Shown piece by piece: positions 38,336-50,864 of a DNA stretch of 64,000 nt. Source of the DNA: Entamoeba histolytica HM-1:IMSS (lineage: Eukaryota > Evosea > Mastigamoebida > Endamoebidae); assembly GCF_000208925.1 (NCBI RefSeq), contig NW_001914884.1, forward strand, positions 1 through 64,000. Direction: 5' to 3'. The stretch's first letter is position 1. Each line of letters opens with the position of its first letter. A program made the translations under genes and the position numbers. The notes under the pieces were generated by a model. That model did not search any database. It saw nothing but the letters and a program-made list of their open reading frames with translations, and was not told where the DNA came from.

Positions 38336-41300
38336 CAATTATTAGATATATCCACAATTGAATATTATGAATATTGAGAAGTGTTTATTTTAGTTTCTTC
38401 AATATGCTCTATTGGTGTAATAAAGTTCATTTCTAGCACACTCTCATTAGATTGTTCTGCTTCTAATGTGTTGCCAAAATTGAATGTGTAAAACATTAAG
38501 TCTTTCATATTTTTTATTATTATTGTTCGTAGGATTTTGGAAAAGTCTAATTGTAATTTCAGTGCTTTTACCCTTCTTACTGATTCTTTATGTATTAATC
38601 CATTTATTGATAATATAACAGGTATTATTTCTACATATATTATTTCTCTATTGTTTCTTATTTTCTCTTGTAATTCTTTGTATTTATTTATTTATTTTGT
38701 GAATGTAATTTAATTCTAAATTATTATCCTGACATATAGCAACATCTATAATATATCCTTTCTTTTCTTTCATATTTTGATATTATATATCTGGTCTTTT
38801 ATCATGGAAAAATGGTCACTAACCAATAAATCTTTATTGTAAGTTATAACCATTTCATCATTATTAATACATTTATGAGGATTATTAAAATCAATTGCAT
38901 CAAATTCAGTAAATTGTGTAATTAATATGTTTATATATTTGTTTACAAACATAATCATGTTTTAATATTTGATTCTTTTTCATTACATCCTAACAATATG
39001 TGATTAATAGATGCAATTGTTTTAGGGCAATGTTTACAATATTTTAAATCATCATTTTGGAGTATTTTTGATTTAATATTTCCTGTCATAGTTACTCCTT
39101 CTTGCATCTTTACTATTTGGAGGAATGCATTTCTTTTTATATTTAATGACCTCCAAGTGGCTACTGTTAATTTCTTATCATTGAAAGTGCCATTTGCACA
39201 TCTTATATATTCACCACATTTCTTTTCTTTCCATTCATTTAAATATCTATCATTTAATTCATTATTTATCCATTCAAATATTTCCTTTACATTGTGTTTT
39301 CTTTCATTTAATTCTATTACATTCATTAATTCATTAAAATTAATCTTCTTACAAAATGCTTTCTTCATTCTTTTAATTATTCAATTTGAATTTTCTTTTA
39401 TTGCTTCTATCATTTCTCCTATTCATGTATTTGATATTTATATTTTAAATATATTCTTAATAATTCTTTAGCGCATTCATCTCTTGATGACATTAATCCT
39501 AATCCCAATTCATTTATTTTAACATATAATCTACTTTTGGGAATATTTCTACTATATAATTGGAGTTGTATTAATGAATTTCTTATTTGTTTATCTATCT
39601 TCTCCAATTCTCATAGTTTCCATGTGACAATACTAAATCCATATCTTAATTTGGAGATTATATCATTATTAATATTTCTTATTGTATTGAGAATGCTATA
39701 TTTCATAGTGTTTAATGATGATAGAATAGAAGATACATCATTTAATATTCTTGTACAATATTTATTAATATTTACTTTATCTCCTATTTCAATACCAAGA
39801 TATTTATAAGGATTATCATTAGTTACTCTTGGTAGTTCAGCTAATTCTCCATTTATTTGACTATTAATATTAGTCATTATCACACTCTTTTCTACATTAA
39901 TTTTTAATCCTATTGCATTAAATATTTCTTTAGTTAATTTGTGTGCTTTTTCCATTTCATCGAGGCTATTAGTCATTATTTTTAAATCATCAATATATAA
40001 TATGTGGTTTAACTAGACTTGTTTTTCTTCTCAATTCATTTTAATATTTAATTTGTTTATTTGTTTATCTAATTGTTTAGATAATATATCAATAGATAAT
40101 ACAAATAAAAGTGGAGATAGGCTGTCATTTGTATTATTCATATTTCTACATTAATTATACCTACACTTTCTTGATTATAATACAAATTAAGTTGTGTATT
40201 ATTTAATATATATAATATACTATTAATTACTACAAGTGGGATGTTAAAATATATTAAACATTGTTTAATCCATTGGTGATTAATACTATCATATGCTTTG
40301 GAGACGTCATAATATGTTTCTACCCACTTCTATTTATTCTTTATTAATAATTGTTGATTATAGTGTTATATAATAATCCTTCTTTTGATGCATATGTGTA
40401 TTTCTTACATCCAATTTGATTTAATGAAAGTTGTTTTTCAATTGGATTTAACATCAATTTGCTTTCTATTTTCATCTTTAATATTGATGTATATACTTTT
40501 AACAGACAATTTAGGCAAGTTATTGGTCTGTAATTCTGTTTGTCTAATTTATCTCATTTCTTATATATTAATATTGTTATTCCTTGAATAAAGTGAGGAG
40601 GTATTTCATTAGGATTGTTTAACCATTCATTAAATAATTTTAATAAATATTTCATTGGTTGTTCTAAATATTTAATCAAAAATCATTGTATTTTATCAAC
40701 TCCCAGTGCCTTCCAGTTAGCAATAAATTTAATATCACAATCTAGTTCATTTGGAGTGATTAATGACATTCTATTATTAATTCTATTTTCAATTAATATT
40801 TCATATAAATTAATATTCAGGAAGTCTATATTGGTGTTAGTTTCATAGATTCCTTTCCAGAAATTAATAGTGGAGATATTATCTAGATATTCATCTTCTT
40901 TAGATTTATTTAGATGTTGCCTTTTTCCGTATTTCATCATTTTATATTTCCATCTTATTCTTTTCAAATTATTCTTTCTTATTTCTATTTCTATTCTTTT
41001 CATCTTTCGGAGGTATTTATAATAGTTTATTTGTTCAATTGTTTTTATTTTAATATGATATATATCATATTTATTAATATGTAATATTCTTTTTAATTTC
41101 ATATATTGTTTATTATGAAGTAAATCTCTTAATCTACATATTTTTGATTGTTTTATTCTTTCTATACTTTTCTTTCTACTTCTTTCTTGTTTATTTTTAT
41201 TAATGATGTTAATAGTGGAAGCTACAGATTTAATATAATGGTAGTAATCATCTAATGTATTGATTATTATTTCATTTTTATTAATAATATTAATTATTTG

Positions 41301-41663
41301 ATGTACTTTCTTCTTATTGTAATAATAATTAATAAATTGTACATCTTCTTGTTCTTTCATTTCTTCTTCTTTAAATATCTTCATTACCTCCTCTTCTTCT
41401 ATTTCTTCTTTTTCTTTCTTGTTCATTTTAGTTATTGTTTATTTTAATTCATTATCTTGACATTGATGTTTTATTATTTCTTCCTCCATTATTCTATTGA
41501 TTTCTCTTTTATTTTCATTCTTTATTTTAAATATCTTCTTTATTATTTCTTTATATTCATTAATATCATTTAATTTAATTCCAAATTCATGTATTAATCT
41601 TTCTATTATTTCTTCTTTTAGTTGACTCTTAATTTTCTTTCAAATAATTTCAAAGCAAAACAT
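38336..41663 (-). pseudogene. LINE ORF2 remnant: reverse transcriptase plus endonuclease
   Basis: An ATG near 41663 is followed by a stop, then QLKEEIIERLIHEFG in frame with a TAA at 41439-41441 and MNKKEKEEIEEEE onward. Reverse-transcriptase blocks can be read in order: NYRPITCLN (about 40530), YDVSKAYDSINHQW (about 40310), DSLSPLLFVLSIDILS (about 40110), YIDD active site (39986-39997) and NPYKYLGIEIGD (about 39800). A CKHC...H...C zinc knuckle sits near 39010. The endonuclease motif is split: RPDIYN near 38790 in one frame and YIIDVAICQDN near 38750 in another. The C-terminus TPIEHIEET has a premature TAA (38365-38367) before the ancestral TGA at 38336. The active-site residues remain, but the protein cannot be made whole. 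Confidence 0.85.
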
Positions 41664-41767
41664 TTATAAAATGTTAAAATTTCTTCTTTTCTATCTGTTT
41701 GCTTCCCCCGTTTTTTTGATTATCTAATTCTAATGTGGTGATCTTCTTATGCTGAATATCCATTTCT

Positions 41768-42943
41768 TCAATGAATTTCTGCGTTAACTTTCTTTTTTTT
41801 TTGAAAATCATCTTCACTTGATGATATTTCATCAGCTACTACCACATTGGGGGTGAGGTCATTCACAATTTGTGTTTCAGATGAGTCTGTTATATTGTAA
41901 GTTACCTCATCTTTCTTTTTTTCTTCTTGTGTATTTTCGTTTTCTAATTTAGATAATTTATCTTTCAGGAAGAGCAATTGTTGTGTTAAATTGTTTACTT
42001 CAAACCTTTTCCTTTCAGATTCATCATGGAATTTGAATATTTTTTTATCGCACTCGTGGTTTTTTGTGCTTATCTCATTCTCATGCTTCTTCTTTAATGT
42101 CATAATATCTTTTGTTAGTTTTTAATGGTTTATTCTTTTATTTGTATTTCCTTTTTCTTTTCTTCTTTCTCTTTCATATCCTCCTCCACTTTTTTCTCTA
42201 TTTCTTCTATTCTTCTTTCGTTTTTACTGTTTTCTTCTTCCTCTTCATTGATCATCTTTTATTTTTATTAAACTCTTTGTCATCTTTATCTTTATTTCAA
42301 TACTCATTACATAGTTATTGTATATTTTATTATCATTAATCTCAATTGGGTTGTATTGATTATTGTCTTCTTCCATTGTCATACTAATAGTTTCTTCTTC
42401 CATTCTGATTGTTTTTGTTTTTTCTCGTGCAAGAAAATACCATCTTCTCCATATTGTTGATGATGTATATTCTTTAATCTTGGTATTTTTAATTTCTTCT
42501 ACTTCTTGTGGTGTAAGTATTTTAATTTCTTCTTCAAAGAGTTTTTTCCAATATTCTTGGTTTTGTATTTCAATCATTTCTTTTCTTTGATTTCTGTTTT
42601 GTTTCTTATTTTGATATTGTTTGTACCTTCTTTGAGTGTTATTATGGTATTTGTTTTTCTTATATTGATATTGTTTATTTCTATTGAAGTTATTATTATT
42701 AAAGTGTTTATGACGATGATTATGAATGAAATGATGAGTGAAATAATTTGTATCATCAATGTTATGATATTTATGGTTATAATTGTTATTGAAATGATTA
42801 GTGTGATTGTTCATGTATCTCTGTCTATACAGATAATACCTATTTTCACTCATTCTTCTGTCATTTATATTTCTTGGTTGATGTGAATTTCTTCTTTGGT
42901 TATTTGTTTTTCTATATTTTTTGTGGTGTCTCCTGTAATGCAT
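41768..42943 (-). pseudogene. LINE ORF1 remnant, frameshifted
   Basis: The ATG at 42943 opens MHYRRHHKKYRKTNN, a very basic His/Asn/Arg-rich nucleic-acid-binding start that runs 232 residues in one frame. The frame then breaks near 42255. The 42103-41768 part, in another frame, encodes a Lys/Glu coiled coil (LTQQLLFLKDKLSKLENENT) as in LINE ORF1 proteins that trimerise. The reading frames can be followed in order, so this is one decayed gene rather than several small ones. Confidence 0.8.
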
Positions 42944-42960
42944 CTTTTTTTATATAAATA

Positions 42961-45900
42961 AATATTTACAATAAAATAGGAATGAAATTATGTTATAATT
43001 AAATAAAGATATTGTAGATGTATTTTGATGTTGTAGATTATTTTATTCATTTAGAGTTTGGAGTTAAAAATTAATATAGAATATAAAAAATTTCAGTTTA
43101 ATCATATTCATCTATACAATTATTCAAGAATACCATTTCATTTTATTGAAATATTTGAAGACTAAATCAGAAGACGTTTAAAATATATGAAATACAATTC
43201 ACCAGATGTTACATCAATTAAACATTACTATTTTAACTCATATTTAATAATGAATTAAATTAACATTCAAACAACAAGTAAAGAAAAATGAATTGGTTAT
43301 TAAATCTATGAAATTTATGATGAATATAATACATATAAGAAGTATATATTAATAAATAATATGTAAAATAAAAGAGTCAATAATTAACATTCACAAATTT
43401 AAATAACGAAATAATGATGATAGTAAATTGTAGAAATACTGATTTTAATCCAATAAAAATATTTATATTGGTAGTATCAATATATCATAATTGTTAATGA
43501 TTTATTGTAAATGACTTGTTATCATCCTATTTATTTTATAATATTCGAAATAAATTTTATTATCAACTTTGAAAATATGACTACTACTAATATCTATTAA
43601 TCCACAATTTATTGATTTGTTGTATTTCTTTCTTTGATACATTCATTCAAGTTTGTTAAATGTATTTTGAAATGGGTATTTATTTTTGTTATTATTTTAG
43701 TGTTACTCGACAACATATATTTATTTTTATTTATCAATAAGCACTTTATAATATTTAGAGTAGTTACTTATCAATTCATATCGTTTATTAACAAAACATG
43801 TTTGTTATTTCAGATACTCGGAATATACAAACTGTATCATTTGTAATGATACAAAAAAATGCAATAATCATACCAAAATAAAACAGAAAAGAATTAATCA
43901 ATTTCATATTTAATATCAATAACTCATCATAAATTAAAACATAAAATCTTTCATTAATCATTTACCTTCATTAAGAGTCTTCAAAAATATATTCATTATT
44001 CAATACTTCATTCATTATTCGATATTTGTTGATAATTGAAAAGAATGAATAATACTTATTATGATTTTCATATTTTCCCTGTTTATTCAATAAATCATAG
44101 ATACCATAACTTTCATAATACAGTTCATATATACAAAGATAGAATAATCTAAACACTGTTAATATTGAAATGATTAAAGTAAATTTAAAACAATATAGAG
44201 ATGTAACAACAATACAAAATTATAATAAATAATGAATATAAAATTAAAGACATTAAATTAAATCACATCAAAATGAATGAAAGAGATTTTATATGTATAG
44301 TATATAATTAATGCAACAGTATTAATTATAAAAGTAATGATGACATTGATGAAAAGTAGAAAACAAACCAAATCAAAATTGGTGAATTAAATATGTAAAA
44401 AGAGAATGAAACATGATAAATACATATTATTGAATTGATTTGATTAAAATATAATTATAATATACAGATGTTTTAATTTAAAATACACAGTTCAAAGAAT
44501 AAATTATTTGTTTAAGATAAACAATAAATTCTGATATTGTATTATCTTTAATTTTCACAAATAAAAATTATGGTGTTATATTCTTCATTATTTGTTATAA
44601 AGTGAGTAATAGAAAAGTTTTCATTGTTTCATATTCATTAAATCATGGGTATTATTATAAATTTAATAAACGTTTCAATAACAAAAAAGAATAATAAGAA
44701 AATATAAAAAAGGATAAACAAATAATAAAATATTAAAATGAAAGATGAAATGAATAAAATATAACAGGAATAAAGAAGATACTTAATAAATGTATTTAAA
44801 AATAAGTTCAACTTAAAGTTAAAAACTAATAGCACCATAATATTCATTTGTTCGTTTCAAGGTGTTTTCAAACTCATCAACTATATTCAATCGTGAATAA
44901 AGTTATTTATTTTAGTTAGTATAATTCGTAATATCCAAAACATAGCTAATGAAAAATGTTCAAAAATCATATTAAAATAACTGCACATTCATTTAAGAAA
45001 AAATTATAGCACATTGAACCTAAATGATAGAATATGAAGATATTACCTAGAAATGTACACCACCCACCCATACATTAATTATAAACATTATATTCAAAAA
45101 ACTAATAAAAGAGAATTGAGAATAGTGTATGAAGCAATACCAAAGTACATCTCTAATCCTCGGGAAATGTTAATTATTACCTAATGCAGAAATTCTATAC
45201 ATGGGTATTGTAATAAATTAGAATCTACTATCAATCAAATATCAAAATCATAAGAATTGCCTAGTTTATACAATTTATCCCACTTTATCTTCATTCAACA
45301 TAATTCTGTTATTGACAATACCTTCTTGTTCTTGTACGAATGTTTGATATATATTGATTGTAGCAGAAAAGAAGTTAGCTTGTCTTTCTTTTTTTTTTTC
45401 AAATAAAATATTCTGTATTTGAATAACACTACAAGTATCTTTAGAACAGAAATAGACACTCAACAGAGTCTTTCTTTTTGTTCATACTTGAATTATTTAT
45501 TGATGATCAGTTTGAAACTAACTAATTCAAGAAATTTTATTTGTTGATTTAGCTCCTAAGATATTTCAATATGATAATTTATAACTAGTACAGTAATACC
45601 AAATAAAAACCAAACAAACTGATATTCTTTGAAAAAGATGATGAACATAATCATAAACCAATGGTGGTCAGATTGAAATAAACTCTTTAACATCATTACA
45701 AGTCTAAATCAAAAATAATGAAAAACAACGTATTACCCAACATAAAATCCACTTTTTATTATTCATAAAACAATATTAATTCTATGTAAACATTAAATAT
45801 GCATTAATTATTGGTATGATGATTATAAATATAAGATGAATGATATAACAAACAAATGAATTTCTATAAAAAGAGTATTACTTTCATTTGTAGACGTAAA

Positions 45901-46171
45901 ATACTATGTTTAAACAAATAATAAGCTTAATCAAATTGTTTTTCAATAAAAATATCTTTCGTCTGAATAATAATAATAAAACCAAACAATAACCAATATA
46001 AAACATTACATGGCATGATAATCAATAAAAGAACTTCACTTATTTCTTCTTTTAATAAATGAGTAAAATGAAATTATTGAATATAACTCTTTGAATCACT
46101 CTTTTTATAATTTATAAAGAAAAAATACAATACTAAGAAAAATAAAACCGTCTAAATTAACCATACGTTAA
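42961..46171. other. AT-rich region beyond the LINE, one possible gene relic
   Basis: About 3.2 kb without an intact gene. Apart from the candidate relic at 45275-45485, only AT-rich low-complexity frames are seen. It may contain diverged dispersed repeats, but none is identified. Confidence 0.5.
45275..45485 (-). pseudogene. Possible frameshifted gene fragment, unknown protein
   Basis: An ATG at 45485 opens MNKKKDSVECLFLF then stops. The adjacent frame continues FCSKDTCSVIQIQNILFEKK, NFFSATINIYQTFVQEQEGI and MLNEDKVG to a stop at 45275. Residue use is balanced, unlike the surroundings, and one base shift would join both. No family is recognised. It could be the end of an old gene or repeat. 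Confidence 0.3.
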
Positions 46172-49100
46172 TTAGAGTTGTTCAGCTCTTATAGTGGCAT
46201 CAAGAATTGTAGCTATACTCCATGCTTGTGAATCACATGAAGCAAAACATTTTGCACCATTATAATTTGTTAGTTCAGGAAGACTTAACCATTTATCATG
46301 AATGATGTACTTATAATGATTAAACATTAAAGACCTACAATATCGTTGTAAATCATCTTTATTCAAGTTATCTGGATTATACATTAACATTGCCATAACA
46401 TAATAGCCATATGGCCAAATCCATTCAGGTCCATTATGATAATTCAAACCATTTGCTGTAGAATAGTCATCTGTGTCAGTGTTATAATAATCAGGTTTAT
46501 AATTCCAATCAGTAGGATCAAGAGTTTTCATTCCAAGAGGACCTACTAAATATTTTCTTACAACCCGTAATGCTTCTTTAACTTCTTCTTCATGTCCAAC
46601 AAATAAACTTGGTGCTTCAACTAATGTAATTAAAAAGTTTGGTCTTAGTTGGTAATCAGGCCATTTCTTTGTACTTCCATAAACATCCTTATAAATTCCT
46701 CTCTTGTTAACTATAGTAGTATCAATACAATATTCTTTATCTTGACTCATTTCTTTTGGAATATAAAAATATTTATGGAAATTAGAATATAATAATTTTT
46801 CCCATTTTTGATATGAATATTCTCCATACATTTTTACTTTAACACTACTATATGGGAATGCTTTTGATGTATTAATCCAATGTAATACTTTCATTAATAA
46901 TCCTTCAATTTCAACATCTCCTCCATCTCTAGAACTTCCTGGATGTCCCATGTTTCCTCCTCGTTGACTACTTCCCATTTTATCCATCCATGTTCCACAA
47001 TTCCATTCATTTCCTCCTTTAATAATACCTGTACTTAAATCTGTTTCAATGTCAATATTAAATCCTTCACTTGTCATTACTGAATCAATTTGTGGTCCTG
47101 CATTATATTCTCTAAAATGAATTCCATTTGCATGATCTTCTAAAATTTCTTGCATACATTCTGCAACTGTCATTACTCTTTTTTTATTCTTGTTAATTCT
47201 TGTAATTCCTTCATGACTTGAATCTAATCTATAAACAGTTTCTTTTAAAATTTCTATTCCTTGTGGTGCCATTCTACAATAATCTACAATACCACTCATA
47301 CAAAACCATGTTGCATCTCTAGCATTATATCGGGAATGATCTCCTCCATCAAGTAAATTAGGAATAAGTCCATGTCTCATAGCACATAAATATCCTCTAA
47401 TTGTATTTTTTGCTTCAGTAAATCTTCCTGTTTGAAGTAACAATCCTCTTAATGATATAAATGTGTCTCTTCCCCAATTTCTCATATACCCTGTATTAAA
47501 ATGTGGAAATCCTGCACATAATGACTCTTTTTCAATATGAATATGTTCTGGAATTAATCCTTCTTTAATAAGTGGAGTTCCTTTACAATTAACATAAAAT
47601 TGAAGTGCTGTTGTTCTTAATTGTCCTTCAAATGTTCTTTGAACAATAAAATTATATACTTTTTTAATAAATGCTGTAAAATATTTTGGAATTAAAAATC
47701 TTGGATATTCTTTTATTTCTTGTAATTCTTTTTCAATATATTCTCCTAATTTATTCTTTTTCATATTTTGTGTTAAATATGGTATAAGATGTTCTAATAT
47801 TCCTTCTCTTAATTTTTGATAAATTCCATCTGAAAGATTATTACTTAATAATGGTATTATTCCTCCTATTCCAATAAAATTTAAATACTTTCCTTCTGTT
47901 ATTTCAAATTTATTAACTCCCATTTCTTCTGGTGATTCAAATAAAATTTCATTCATTTCACTTGCTGTTAATTGAACATTTGGAATTTCCCATTTTGTTT
48001 TTGGTGTTTTTATTAATGTTAATTCAAAACATACAACACTACCTGTTGGAAATTGTTCAAATTTTATTTCAACTCCATTAGTATTATTTTTAATTTCTAC
48101 AAATTTCTTAACAATATTATAATCTCTTGTAATATCACAAATACATTGATATCCACTAATTTCTTTTTCGTTATTTTCCATACTACTTAACATTCCTGTT
48201 GTTAATGCTCCAAAAAATAGAAATTTATCTATTTGATAATTTGGAATATTATATTCCTTTGTACTTGGATTTGATGAATAATTTCCTTTAAATGAAGTAT
48301 GAACATACATCACAATAATTTTATTTGTTTTAGGATTTCTTCTTGTTATTGAAATTATATTTCCATTACTCTCACAATAAAATTCATTATATCCTTCAAT
48401 TCCCATCCGTTCATGTAATTCATTCATTATTTTTTTCCCTGCTGAAATTCCTACCGTATTTTCTATTCCCCATTTATATATTTTATATTTCCTTTCTTCT
48501 TTAACACAATCAATTCGATATGGAACTAATTCATCATATCCTCTTGTACTTCCTATACATCCTAATGTCATACAAACAACTCCTGCTGTTGAAAGAGCAT
48601 CATTACTATTTCTATTCCCTTCTGTTGGTTCATTGTCATGTGTTAAATCATATGTCCATCCATCCATTGGTTGAACTTCTGCTGGTAATTCTTCATAAAG
48701 ACTTTCTTCTAAAATACCTCCAACTGGTTTAAACCATCCACTTTGATATGCAACTCCTTTTAATTCTTCTGGATTTCTTCCTCTTTGTCCTTCTCTAACT
48801 AATCCTTGAATTCCACATCTAACAACATATTCCATTATTGCTGCTTGATTATCTGAAAATAATTCAGCAAGAACAATTAATTCAGGATTAACTTCTCTTG
48901 ATTTTTCTATTATAAATTCTAAGGCTTCTAATGGAACACTATGACAATTATCAAGTCTAAATCCATTGAAAATTTTGGCATTAGACATTCCATATTCTCC
49001 CATATAATCCCAAAGAAATTTATTTTCTTCATATTTTCTTCCATAATTTAATTTTAATGAATCTTCCCATACAACAGCTTCTCTTCTAATATATACTTTT

Positions 49101-50503
49101 GATTTATTATCTCCAACAAAATCAAAAAATGGATCTCCTCCAAATACCCATCCATGATGTGCTGCAACTATATGAACTTTTTCTCCTTTACTATTTTTCC
49201 CATCTATTACTTCAAAATAATATGGTAAAATATGTTCTTCTTTACTTACTTTTTCTATTCTTGGTCCTGCCTCATCAAAACATTTATATTTAATTGTATT
49301 AGTACAATTCTGAATTGCTGCATTTATATCTTCATCATATTTTCTATAATTATCTACATTTAATACATCTATTGCTTTTATAAATCCTTCTAGATTAGGA
49401 ACTTCTTCAAATCCTTTTTCAATATTAATTCGAATATGATTCTTTTCATAACTTCCATCTACCATTACATATTTTTCTAGTCTTTTAGCTAATTCTTCTG
49501 GACTTCCTTCCTTTCCTCTTTTTCCTTCTTTATGTTCTTTTTCATATTTTAAATATTCTTCTTTATGTTTATTTACATCAATAACATAATATAACCAAAA
49601 TTCTCCTGGAATAATATATTTTTCTTTAAAATATTCCATAAATCTATACACATCATTTTCTGTATGAAATATACCTAATCCTTCTGGATATTTATCCTTA
49701 ATAATATCTATAATACATTGATGAATTAATGAATCAAATTTATATCCTATTTTTAAATGTGGACATTTTTCAATAGTATAACATATTTCTGGATGTTCAA
49801 TTACTAATGGTGATTTAGATGAAATATGACTTAATACAATATCAATTATACTTCCTATTTGATATTTATTTCTTAATTGATAAATACTTTCTTCTATTTT
49901 TTGATACTTTTCTTCTTTACTCATTTCTTCTTTAAATATGTTATTTTCTATATCTAAATGTTCACTAATAGAATATGCTGACCCACTTGGTCCAATCTTT
50001 TGAATGGGTGTTAAATGAATACAATTATATCCACACTCTTTCATTGTTCTGTAATGCTCTTCCCATGTATCAATTTTTCCCATTATTTTAACAATATGTG
50101 TTTGAATTGTTAATCCATTAATTGGGATTCTTTTATTTCCAACTTGAATTTCTGGATATACATTGAAATAAATAGTCTTAATATTATTCTTTTCTTTCTT
50201 TTCTTTAATTCTTATTTTAAATACTCCTGACTTTTTAATTGAAATTAAACTTTTAAATTGATACATCCCTTCTTTTGATTCACTATTTGGTTATTCTTCC
50301 TCTTTGTTTATTTATTAAATCTCAAACCTTTCTAATCTATAATATTTGCTTCCTTGAAAATTATGTTCATTACTATAATTTGTTTCAACTTCAATCTCAT
50401 AAGGGTATGTTCCATATGGCACAATTATTTTGAGTATTGTCCCTTTTTCAATTTTATATCCTGGACATTCGTCAGAACAATCAATACATCGGATTATTGT
50501 CAT
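46172..50503 (-). CDS. Glycogen debranching enzyme (AGL type), two exons
   Basis: A bifunctional debranching enzyme (4-alpha-glucanotransferase plus amylo-1,6-glucosidase) for glycogen breakdown in the cytosol. The long exon alone codes for 1364 residues from an internal ATG. A small exon (50503-50328) spliced over a 45-base GTTTGAG...AATAG intron adds 64 residues in frame, giving 1428, near the 1500 of other eukaryotes. The new N-terminus contains ILKIIVPYGTYPYEIEVET, like the beta domain that starts AGL proteins. Transferase motifs: FNGFRLDNCHSVP (nucleophile Asp region, about residue 500) and LIVLAELFSDNQA. Glucosidase motifs: NTGYMRNWGRDTFISLRGLL and GGNEWNCGTWMDKMGSS. The C-terminus has NGLNYHNGPEWIWPYGYY. 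Works with phosphorylase and the amylases. Confidence 0.93.
50283..50327 (-). other. Intron, 45 nt, in debranching enzyme gene
   Basis: On the minus strand it starts GTTTGAGATTT and ends CAAATAG. Splicing joins YYRLE to SESKEGMYQF with the frame kept, since exon 1 is 176 nt and exon 2 is 4111 nt, together divisible by three. Unspliced, exon 1 reads into RFEI and a stop, mimicking a 62-residue separate gene. Confidence 0.82.
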
Positions 50504-50864
50504 GGATTATTATTGATTTCTAAGATGGATTTCTGTAAGATTGTCATTCCCTTTTTTAATATTTCCTTAGTTTATTTATAATTCTATTCTAGGTTTAGAC
50601 TTTCATTATTTCTATTTCACTAATCTATAAGAATTAAAAGGTCTTTAAACTTAATTTCAAATATTTTTCAAATAACATAACAAAGTCTTTTGTTTCTGAA
50701 TTTAAAGTATCTTGTTTATTAACTCATTCAATTCTTACTCTCATCATTTTATTGCTTTGAGTTACTACAATCAATAATTTAAAGTTACATTCAAAAGACT
50801 AAAATAAGTTTATGTATAATAATATTAAAACAATCAGTTTGAATTATGAATAAATTAAGTAAAA
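50504..50864. other. Spacer between debranching enzyme and CstF-77 genes
   Basis: 361 bases holding the debranching enzyme promoter and the CstF-77 3' end, both on the minus strand. No clear TATA-like or AACCCT word was noted, and no further gene is seen. Confidence 0.5.

Larger units (their letters stand above)
38300..42960 (-). mobile_element. Degenerate near full-length EhLINE-type non-LTR retrotransposon
   Basis: About 4.65 kb on the minus strand with two successive ORFs, both broken. ORF1 (basic N-terminus, then coiled coil) precedes ORF2 (reverse transcriptase and restriction-like endonuclease). This is the arrangement of the R4-clade LINEs of Entamoeba. Several frameshifts and stops make it non-autonomous. 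Ends are estimated from the first ORF1 codon and from the shared 3' motif, since no target-site duplication was identified by eye. Confidence 0.88.

Noticed and set aside
42112..42886. Plus-strand hydrophobic frames inside the LINE ORF1 region
   Set aside because: They are antisense shadows of the basic, Asn/Lys-rich ORF1.
48520..49293. Plus-strand frames inside the debranching enzyme gene
   Set aside because: They are antisense shadows of a strongly conserved coding exon.
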